Shown: piece by piece, positions 1 to 10,100 of the stretch
Layout: the number at the start of each line of letters is the position of its first letter
Position numbering within the stretch: position 1 is the stretch's first letter
Assembly: GCA_019649035.1 (NCBI GenBank)
Contig: BMAT01001555.1
Location: forward strand, 118,164 to 147,922
DNA from: Elysia marginata
Taxonomy: Eukaryota > Mollusca > Gastropoda > Plakobranchidae
DNA: 29,759 bases
Reading direction: 5' to 3'
The notes under the pieces: model-generated
Told to the model about the DNA's origin: nothing
Database searches by the model: none
Seen by the model: only the letters and a program-made list of their open reading frames with translations
Made by a program: the position numbers and the translations under genes

Positions 1-19
1 AGAGAGAGAGAGAGAGAGA
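1..19. repeat. (GA)n microsatellite at the window edge
   Basis: The window opens with an uninterrupted AG dinucleotide run that is cut by the edge, so its full length is unknown. Confidence 0.9.
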
Positions 20-132
20 TTGTGAAGCTTTACACTCCGACTATATAGCTAGCTGCTATGACTTGACCAGAGGTATAATTTTAAAGGGAAAACAAGAAGT
101 ATTTTGTACGAAAAACCTAATGAACCGACATT

Positions 133-339
133 TTAGTCTTTGATTGTAAGACAAACTATATTGTACTCGTCACTATGAAAGGTGGATTGGGTAGAATCGT
201 AACTTATCTCAAAGATTTGAGCAAGAGGAAGTAGACATGATTCCAGATGTCCGTAGGCCACCTGAGGCTGAGCACACAGTAAACGATAACTCGCCATTAA
301 CGTGAGCACGTAGACAAGCACGATAAACAGTGTTCTCAT
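133..339 (-). CDS. Candidate first exon of a secreted or membrane protein (unidentified)
   Basis: This is a 68-codon open frame read on the - strand. Its first ~24 residues look like a signal peptide: MRTLF, then a hydrophobic stretch (IVLVYVLTLMASY), then a possible cleavage site near LLCAQPQ. The start codon has A at -3. I do not recognise the rest. A GT that could act as a splice donor follows the CAG of the CAQPQ segment, so the true exon may be shorter than the open frame. No TATA box or neighbouring exon is visible because the window ends here. It would be transcribed away from NME7, possibly from a shared promoter region at 340-600. Chance is a serious alternative for an ORF this short. 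Confidence 0.2.
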   Translation of the reverse strand: MRTLFIVLVYVLTLMASYRLLCAQPQVAYGHLESCLLPLAQIFEISYDSTQSTFHSDEYNIVCLTIKD

Positions 340-600
340 TTTTATTGCACCTCACGAAATTACATGTATAAGACTCAGTCTGTCAGGAGCGGCAGCAAAC
401 ATCGACCACGATTGTATAAATAATTGATAAAAATTGTATGCGCCTAGAGCATTTTAAACAAGATGGCAAACGGCGCATTTACAAATGGAACTAAATAATA
501 AAAAATAATGACGCTGATACTGTGATGGGTAACTGACAGGCGCCAAATTTACCTACCGGTAAAGGATTGCTCGCTTCCCATGAGAAATGTAAGCGTTGTT
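340..600. promoter_or_regulatory. Possible promoter region upstream of NME7
   Basis: This stretch has visibly more CpG than the surrounding AT-rich sequence. It holds a TATA-like GTATAAATA near 412-420, an E2F-like GGCGCCAAA near 539-547, and a CCAAT box just beyond its right edge (about 605). It precedes the best candidate for the missing NME7 start exon. Several short ATG-initiated frames occur at 464, 507 and 523, which would be unusual in a real leader unless transcription starts after about 530. The evidence is composition and weak motifs only. Confidence 0.25.
580..588 (+). CDS. NME7: Candidate first coding exon of NME7 (three codons)
   Basis: The nine recognisable NME7 exons begin at phase 0 with ADDRYAF. 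Human NME7 has only a few residues before the equivalent position, so the start codon must sit on a very short coding exon upstream. Here ATG AGA AAT is followed at once by a good donor (gtaagc) in phase 0, which would give MRN before ADDRYAF and a 3.4-kb first intron. The location in a CpG-containing, promoter-like region helps. Alternatives include an ATG directly followed by a weaker donor (gtaccg) at 3678-3680, or an exon outside the window. Confidence 0.25.
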
Positions 601-3600
601 CCGGACCAATCAAAGCACGGCAAGAAATTCAACTTCCGTTTTGGTTGCTACAACAAGGCTTAGAGCGAAATGCTCGTAGGTTACCCGTAGGTCTAGAATA
701 ATTTCATCTACCAACAATAGGACATATAAACAGCTAAAATGGTAGGTATTTGCTTCAACTGCTAAATCAAATTTTTGCTTTTCTACTGTAGAGTTATTTA
801 AACATTTTAAGAGATGATATGATCGTCTGTCTAGCGATTGCACTAGTTTGTCTTGTTATTGTGCCATGAGTGAAAAAGGCAGAACCCCCTGAGAACGGTT
901 CTCCTTTATTATTTTGATATAGATTTGTACAAACCTAGAGCTCTATATGGACCTAAATCTAGATTAAGGCCGCCTGATATTAAAATTTGATATGGAATAA
1001 GTAGTTAATCCTTTTTTAGTAATCAAAATGAAGTCAATGCTTTTATGCATATAGGCCTATACACAAATTACCTTGTTGTCTTAGTCTTAGACTAATGTGA
1101 TTTCTCCACCAGGCTCTGAATTTAGGGTATTCTCACAAGCACGGTAATTATGAGTTATCTGAGCTTGACTGAAAAAACCAGGGCAAGTTCCCGTATCTAG
1201 TGGGCTAGGCCTAGCTAGTAGTAGCCTAGAGCTCGCCAATCTGGGATTGATTCCGTCCACACTTGAGGCAGATACAGAATCGTGAGCTCATACTCGCTAG
1301 ATCTCTATGGGCCTCGCTGGGCATGATTGCTCTATGGGTCTAGTAAGCCTCACCGGGTCTCGTGGCTCGACGGGCCTTGCTGCCAGTTGCTGGCCTTGTA
1401 AGGCTTGTTGGATCATATGGCTCTATAGTCTATGGGCCTTGCTGTCGTCGCTGCCTCGCTGCGCCAGCGGCTTTTGAAAATTTGAATGCAATAATCCTCT
1501 GAATCGTTTATAAAGTCCTTCTTTCCCCTCCCCGCCCTTCACTGTTTATTTCTAAATAACTTGTGATGCGATTCCTCATTAGTCAAGCTATTTTTATAAG
1601 CCTTGCAATGTTGGTTAGGGCACAGAAAATGGAAGAAGAATTGGATATAAAGGAAAGCCAACACAGAGCCTAGTGTGTGGTATGAGAAAGGGACAATGCA
1701 CCGATAATCATCATATTTAGATTCAATGGCATCATGAAAATCTATAATTATACACTTTTTTATAGTGTGTTTGGAAATCCCCACTGGCTCCTAGGCTATA
1801 GCCTGCCTCTAGTGGCTCACAGCTAACCCAACTGTGCTATCTGGTGGCTGTTGCCTACAAAACCAGTGATTCCCCCCTCTTTCCTGAAGTTCTATGAATG
1901 AGCAAGGCCTAAGACCATATCATATAACCATTAGCCACTGATTGGCTGCTGGTGGATCCCTGCATTGTACACTGGATATGAGATTGTCCACCACCAGAGA
2001 GACAGCCTCTATACCAGCTCGCTGAGATGAACGAGTTAGAATCGTTCTTGAGGACGCACCCCAGCTTTACTAGCTAGTAGATCATTTATCATATTTTAGT
2101 CCGGTAGTACTGTACTTATTTTCTGGTGCAAGTGTTAGCAGTAATCTAGGCAATACCATATAAGTGTGATAATTCAGTTAAATAAATGCAAGACCACCCA
2201 TAAAATACATTTGAAATGTCTGTAGTCTGCTACTAGGGCTCTGTGCAAGTCTAATGTAAAAGTTACGTTTTACTTTCTACCTTGCTATTCTTAACCTGGG
2301 ACATGAGGTATTACAAAATGAAATTATAACATATGAATGTCATAGGTTTTAAATAGAAGCAGAAAATCCTTTCCCAGTAACATTTTAACAGAGTGATAAT
2401 AAATTATGACTCTAACAAGAGCTAGAGATACGGCAAGATTAATAGAAGATATAACCATTGGCCTAGATATCTACCCATAGGCTCATGCAGATCTAAAGTT
2501 GTTTTTATGTGCGAATGTATGTTTCTTGACCAACACAAACAAATTTATTTCTAGATCTATATCTTATCAAATTTTAACAGCAATTCAAATTACATGTGGC
2601 ATAGATCTAGTTATTCTTGATTTAGTTTTATTGCCTTGCTAAGTAGATCTGTCCAGAATAGGTGTCATCAGGTTATAATAGATTCTCGAGTCTTGTTATA
2701 TATATTAGACTTAAAAAATCTTTACAAAATTTGACGCAAACAAATCCTCTCTCATATTTGAAATTAAAAAAAAGATTCTGTGCACCCAGGGGCTACAACC
2801 AGAGCTATTGCAACATACTCAATCACCGGCAATTGTAACTTTATATCCCATTGTACAGTTTCCATTCAATTGTGACTCTGACCAGCTAGATTGCATTTCC
2901 TTCTTTTTGGAGCACATAAAAGTGTGGTTTTTTTTCCTCAAATATGCTTTGTTGTTATGAAATAAGGAGAGAGAATTTTCTAGATATTTAGAGGTTAAAA
3001 GACATTGAGATTAGCCATGTCTTACTGCATTAACCATCGCAGTAGTTCTCAGTAGACCTGGGCCCAGATCTAGATTAATCTATCAATCTAATACTTTACT
3101 GAACCCGCTTTGATGTGGTAGACAGACAAAACAGCCTCCGTTGTAATATTAGTTTTAAAGTATCAGATAAGTAATAATAATCTACGAGATTCTGGGACTG
3201 TTTATCTCACTGTAGAATCAAGTTTTCACTGTCAAACGGAACCAGTGATAATTTTTCTTTTTAAGAGAGTTGCTTTAATTTGACTTAGCAGGCTTTGTAG
3301 GGGGCAGAGAAATCAAACAATAGTTTTTCTATGGGTATATAAACTTAATTTGCTTTACATATTTCGTCATAATTATGGTTAGATCAGATTCCCCAATTGT
3401 CACAGACAATTAGATTCTATATGATATCAACTGGGGCTGCCAGACCGGAACTTGCTCTCGATTTTTTAACAAAACACAAATCTCCAATCTCACATCCAAT
3501 GTGAGAATATACCCTATAGAAAATGGTGACGTTAAACTGCAACTTAAAGTATTGGATTGAAGAACAATAGTCAAATTATTGCTCAATCAGGGCTATTGGA

Positions 3601-4004
3601 CTATAAAAAAATAACGATGCCTATCAAAATGTAACTCAACTGTCATCAATGTTGATTACTTGCAGACACATACCAACATGGTACCGCTAGAGCTTGACCG
3701 ACCAAGAAAGTATTTTTTAACTTTATAAGCACAGGTAGAAAAAAATTGTTGTTTTTTTCATAAAACAAGTCCAATCTTCACCAGCTTATATCCAAAAATA
3801 ACTGATTTATGCAAAAGCCGACTTTCTGTGGGTGCTTAAATTTCTATGATGCAAACGTTCAAGGACGTAGTAAAATAAAATTGACTTAAGTGGGAATAGG
3901 TTTATGTGACACTGAAATATGAGATGACCCTTCTTCTGTCTGTAACTAATTACTTTTTAATCCGAAGAAAGAGAAAAATTGTGATTTTGAAATATCTTTT
4001 TCAG
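589..4004 (+). other. Probable NME7 first intron or upstream region; no gene seen
   Basis: No convincing coding sequence or RNA gene is visible. The region is AT-rich with scattered AGATCT/CTAGA palindromes (for example near 2492, 2552, 2604 and 3066). A degenerate GC-richer patch lies at 1295-1460. It ends in a polypyrimidine tract and CAG acceptor at 4002-4004. Confidence 0.5.
1295..1460. repeat. Degenerate GC-rich short-period repeat
   Basis: Variants of CTATGGGCCT..GCTG recur irregularly (near 1305, 1332, 1370 and 1430) in a patch that is clearly more GC-rich than its flanks. Copies are too diverged for a clean period to be read by eye, so this may be an old minisatellite or just compositional bias. 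Confidence 0.3.
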
Positions 4005-4109
4005 GCTGACGATCGCTATGCATTCATGGTGGAATGGTATGAGGAAATGGCTGCTCGTACCAGAACATTTCAGTTCTTTTACTTTTCTGGCAGCAAAAGT
4101 ATTGAGATG
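4005..4109 (+). CDS. NME7: NME7 exon: start of DM10 domain
   Basis: Thirty-five codons, phase 0 at both ends, between a CAG acceptor (4002-4004) and a gtaagc donor (4110). It encodes [18 protein letters not shown] and continues to [11 protein letters not shown], matching the N-terminal strand pattern of the NME7 DM10 domain (EWY, then F-Y-x-G, then S-x-EM). Confidence 0.9.
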
Positions 4110-7100
4110 GTAAGCTGCATATTTAAAAAAAAAATAATTTTCATATATATGAAGTGTATAAACTGCTCCTTTTTTTATTGGCACGAAGAGGCATAAAAGA
4201 TTTTGCAAAAAGACCACAGGTACATAATTAACTTCACTTTCTTAATACACTTTTAATCATACACTAAATTTTCCATTTTTTGTGTGGATAAAAGAACCTC
4301 AAAACCTTCAATAAATTTTTCGTTTGACTATAAATTTTTACTTTCTGAATCAATACTAAAATGCTATAGTAATATCAAATCAGAAGAATTAAAAAAAAAA
4401 ACCATCTCAGTTTATAGATTGGTATTAAATTTAGGCCAGAATAAAAATCTCCTCCTGAATGCCAAGAAAACAAAGGTAATGGATTCAGACAAAAGCCCTG
4501 CTTCAAGTATTTTAATAGACAATGAGGCACTGGAAAATGTCACTCACTTTAACTATCTAGGAGCAAACATTGAGGCTGATGGAAAGATAACTCCAGACAT
4601 AAGAAAGAGATTGGCTATTGCAACCTCTAAACTAAAATCTATGATGAACATCTGGAAAAGCCAATCGACTCCTCTTAAAATGAGAATTTTGAAATCCTGC
4701 ATCTTCCCAGTGGCTACATACGGATGCGAAACTTGGACGCTAACAAAAAAAGATGTGGAAAAAATAGATGCATTTGAAATGAAATGTTACAGAAAAATAC
4801 TTAGAATTCCATGGACTGCAAGGAGACCAAATCAAACTATCCTACAAGAGCTCGGCATGAAAGAACGCCAGCTCCTTAAAAATATAAAGCAACTAAAATT
4901 GAAATATTTTGGACACGTCGTCAGACACAACAACCTCGAAAAATTGTGTTTAGAAGGAGCTGTGGAGGGCAGGAGAGGCAGAGGCAGACCAAGAAGGAGA
5001 TGAACTCAAGACATTTCTGACTGGCTTGGCTTTTCTGTAAGGGAAGCCAGTATACTTGCGCAAGACAGAGACGGTTTCCGCTCAGCTGTGTGGGAGGCTA
5101 CGTCCTACAAGGATCCGCCATGAAGAAGAAGATTAAATTTAGATTGCAGCATCTTATGTTCAGTCATTATATTTTTTGAATTGGCAAGTACTTCCTACAG
5201 CAACATCAAGGAAAATTATTTATAATATCTTAACAAAAATCATTTTCATGTGTATTCCTTTTCTTTGCAGTTTGACATAAAAACAAGAAAAATGTTCCTG
5301 AAGACAAATTTAGCTTCCTGCAATGTTGGTTTACAAGATCTTTACATTGGTGCCTCAATCAATGTTTTGGGTCGACAGCTTAAAATTGTGGACTTTGGTG
5401 ATGACTTTACCAAAAGAAAACTTGTGAACAAGTTAGAAAAGTATGTGATATTGTATATGAATGATAATTGCCTTTCTTGTCATAAATTCATTTTTTTATA
5501 CTTTTCCTGGACAGTGAAAAAATAAGAAATTTCAATTGTGTTGCATAGGAAGAATAATTTCTAATCATAGAAAGTTCTAATGCAGATAAATTGAAGACCT
5601 TAATTTGAACTTGCTCAAGAAAAATCTCTTTAAAAGATTACTGTGTATTTAATCTGAAATTTTTACCAGCCCAAAACTGTTTATTGTAATCTTTTTATGA
5701 CAAGGGTAATTTTCATAAAGAAGGTAAATTGACACTGAAAGTCAAAAAGGGATTCATGAGCATGTTTCTTTATTTTGTTTGAAAGACAGGAGATAAATAT
5801 TTTATGTAAATTATGTAATTATGTATCTGCTTTTGACAGAACTTTGGGCTACATCAAACCTGACGCGTGTGATAAACTCGGAGACGTTGTTGAAGCAATC
5901 TCAGAAAGAGGTCTTCTAATTGCCAAAATGAGGTTGTGCAGAATGAATCAAAATGATGCCTCTACTTTTTATGAAGAGCACAAGGGCAAAAGCTTTTTGA
6001 GGTACAATCAGTACATTTGCGCCTTCCTCTTTTTTTGCTGGCTGTGCATTAAAATTTTACTATCGGTACTTGGATCTTTGCCAAATATTGCCATCAGTGC
6101 ATAGTTTGCAATGCTTCTATCTGATATCTCTCTAATAGTTCTGGTTAACTAAAATTTGAAGATATAAATGAGCATGGTATTTTAGACTTAATTTAAGCCT
6201 ATTCATTGTGTTATAGACCTAATTTATACATGTTTATATAGAGAGCAAATAGGCCCACACCAGAACTAAGATTTTTTCTCACCTCTTGCTATTGAAAGAC
6301 ATTGGCCATGGACTGCAAAATCTGCTTGTAAAAGTTGGATCTTAGAACAAATTAAAACACTTGTAAGCCTAAATACCTCTACAAATAACTATAAAACGTC
6401 ATTTGTCACAAGTTATATAACAATGAAATAAACAAATAAAGGCAGGGAAAGAATAAGGTTTCCTAATATTTTATATAATATTAGTCAATAATATTAAGAA
6501 AGACACCTAAATAAGATGTTTATTTAAAACCAAAATCATCGCTTACTCAAAATTGCTTTGCTTGTATCCTTTGAAATGAAAATAATATCAGGGTGGTTGT
6601 CTCCAACTTATTTTTTTATCACTCTGCAGGGACCTCCTTAACTATGTCACAGAGGGTCCTGTAGTCGCCTTTGAGCTTGTGGGTGAGAATGCTATCAATA
6701 GGTGGCGCGAACTGATTGGACCCACAGATCCGTCTAAGGCTCGTGCCGAAGCTTCCACCTCATTGCGGGCACGCTTTGGGAAAGGTGATGAATTGTTGTT
6801 TTGTTTTTTTTCTTCAAATTTTTAAATGCTGTTGAAGTGGAAAAGCATTTAGCTTTAAAAGTTCTTTTCATTTAGAAAAAGTATTTTTGCTCAAGTATAA
6901 CCTATAAAAGGAGAAAAAATATTTTGAGCTATTTCACCTTTTTTAGTGAGAAATAGTTTTGAATTTGAAGAGGCAATCAGTCCAGTAACTCTCAGTGCTA
7001 TTAAGTTTAAAGTGAAATGTTAGCAAAGTGAAGGGCAGGTAAAGTGTATAATCAAGTTAAGCAATATTATTATTGTCTTCCATTATTGGTTGTATAAAAA

Positions 7101-10100
7101 AAAACCTCATCCCTTTAACTGCAAGTCTTCAGTAAAGCCATTGCTGTTTTGCATAGCAATCTCTTTGTATTTCAATCAAGTCACCCACATATAAGTGGTG
7201 CTTTAGTTTAACGCAATTGTAGAAGTGTCAAATATAAATTTTTGTATCATAATTTTGCTTTAGCTTTAGTGTTAAAAATGAAATTCCCGTTTAGAGTCAG
7301 AGGACTAACCGCAGCCACGAGTCTTCAAAATACAATTTGGTATTATAGTTGTACTGTAGTTAGATCACTTCTGATTGGTCCGCTAATAGCCTAGCTCGGC
7401 CGTAGTCATGGCCCGCAGCTACAGCGATGCTCCTCCATTCTAGATACATTGACTTGCTATTGAATGGTGTGAACAAGATTATCCTAATTCAACCACTTGC
7501 CCTGAGTGCTGCCAGGTGTGTAGATGAAACTTCAAGTAGGTATCACAAACTAAAATTTGAAACACTTCTAAATGTCTTGTAGATGAATTTATTAGGCAGA
7601 TATTTTGAAACCATGAACATCAAAAAAAGAATTATTAAAATCCGTTCACAAACAAAAAAGTTACAGAATTTTAAAGTCATGAAATCTATAATTTACGATG
7701 CAAAAACGCAAAATTGAAAAATCGTTTCGTTTTAAATTCATACTGCAACAAAAGTTTAACAAAGAAAACTTTTATTTTAATATTAACATATAAATTGGCA
7801 TCCCCACTTTCATTCCATGAACTTTCAAAACTGTAAGTTGAAAAGATTTAAAATTATGAAGGAACAAAAACAGATAAAATCTATTTAGTCAGTTAAAAAA
7901 TAGGCTCAAAGAGCTCAAATTGCTATATTTGGCAATACGTAAAAGAAAAACTAAGACAGTTACATCCATGAAACTTGCTATATACAAAATCAGAAGTACA
8001 TTGTTGACACTCAATTTTTTCCAGAGCTGTAGAAGAAATAATTTTTAGTGCAAGATATGACAAAGTCACCTTCATTGCAAAAAACGTTTTTTGGCAGAGA
8101 AAATGCGTCAATTGCACTTTTTAAGAACGTTACATAACATAACTCACTGAATTTTTAAGATAATCTACTGAAATTTTCACACAATAGGTATTTTGGGATG
8201 CAGAATCTAAATCTGCAGTTAGATTTATGATATATATATTGATTAAAAAATTATGTAACATTTTGCGCAATTAAAATTACATTGTTTAACAATGAATTTT
8301 CATAATTCGACATAACTCATTTAATTTTTAAGATACTCTGCTGAAACTTTCACACAATATGTATTTTTAGATGCCAAATCCAAATCTTTTGTTTAATTTA
8401 CATTAGCTCTATCAACTAAAAAGTTATGACACAGTTTCAAAATTAAAAATTACATTTTAATACATAAAAATATTCCAATTTCCAATGCTTAAAAAATTCT
8501 TAAGTATTCCTTACAGATATAGCCTATTGATGTAAGTATTAAAGATGGACTTTTTTGTACAACGTATAGGCCCTGCATCATTGAAAAATAAATTCATGAG
8601 ATTAAAGGAATACATGTACTTGTAAATTGAAATAAATTCATTTCAGTAATCTGTTCCTGTACATGCTTAATGAATTCCCTTGGAGAAGAGGCATGTTTTA
8701 GATTTTGTTGAGCATGCTGTAGCTGTTGGGGAAAAAAGAAGAAATGAAGTGGTTAGAATTAGAAAAGCAGCAGCCAAAATACCTAGATCTAGTGCAACAA
8801 AAAACAAATCAATAGGAATTATAAACCTTACTACCAATAAAAAAAACAACAAGAGGTGCATTGCATTTAAAAAAGACTAGATTTAGTAAAAGGAATAAAC
8901 TGAAATATGTGCATTACATGATTATTCATAACGGTTTATATTTTACTATTTTCAGCAATGTAAACGAGATGTCTTACACCAATTAAATGGTGCCCTTTAA
9001 TTTTGATGTCATTAATAACAGAAGAGCAAGAGTCAGTCTGGATTTAACTAGAAATCTAGATCTAACCATACTTGACGTTCAGTTGAACTGGACGATGTTT
9101 GACATATTCAATTTTCGGTTACGGTTGTTTTTTTTTTTCTCAATAGCAGAAACTAATCATTTAAATCATTGTTCAATGGAAAGTACTTGAAAACCTCTTT
9201 CACTTCAAGTAAAAGCATAATTATTCTTATCAAAATTCCATGAATATTGCGCGAATAATATTAAATCCACTTGCAAAAATTGAACTAATGCTGGTGTGTT
9301 TGGTTGTTAAAAACTACAAACTTCCTCCCTTGACACAATTATTTCTTTAATTTAAATCAAGGTAAAAATAAATTCATAGCTGAAAAATTAATATTATAAT
9401 ATTAACAAAACTACTTACACAATATGTGGATCTCGCCAGTCCTAGGGGGCATTGGTTTAATTCAGCGCGCACTGTAAATGCGTTGGCCAAATACGGATTA
9501 GATCTAGATCTAGAAAGTACGAAACAGCCGCTGGGTCCCTAGACCTAGATCTAAAACAGCCGCTGAGTCCATAGATCTAAATCTAAAACATCCGCTGGGT
9601 CCCTAGATCTAGATCCAGAAACAGGCGCTGGGTCCATGGCAGCGGCTATCGCTAAATGCGTGTGGGTAGTAGTTTTTGAAGCTAAATCCAGGTTAAAGAT
9701 ATCAACGTTATTTTTTTTGCAACATTTAGAGCACTAAATATGGTTTATTTAGATACCACACGTCCGATGTTTTCTTCACAGAAAGATGTTTTTATAATCA
9801 TCTAAAGTTTTTAAATCAAGATTATGCATGGACGCGGCAATGGTTTTCCGTCATGTGCGAAACTAACTAAACGGCAATTTTTTAACGAACATATAACCGT
9901 TTCAATCGTGTAAAAATGTGAATTCTGGACCGAGAAATTCAATTTTTAGCAAAATAAGTCCTTGAAGCCTTGGTCCAAACTCGCCGAAATTACGCGCAAG
10001 TTTTAGGTTAACAGGGTTTCTTTCCAACCGTTGTTTTTCCCGTTCAAAGTCGTTTTACAGGAACAAAACAGGTATCAACGTAAAGGGCAGAGAACGAAGA

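Noticed and set aside
641-656. GTTGCTACAACA considered as an RFX X-box for a ciliary gene
   Set aside because: The right half does not fit the X-box arm at the required spacing, and it lies downstream of the candidate start exon.
610-843. 77-codon frame on the - strand
   Set aside because: No domain, signal peptide or splice context; length is within chance expectation for this composition.
3957-4217. 86-codon frame on the - strand opposite the first NME7 exon
   Set aside because: It is the antisense of a confirmed exon and its introns, with no independent support.
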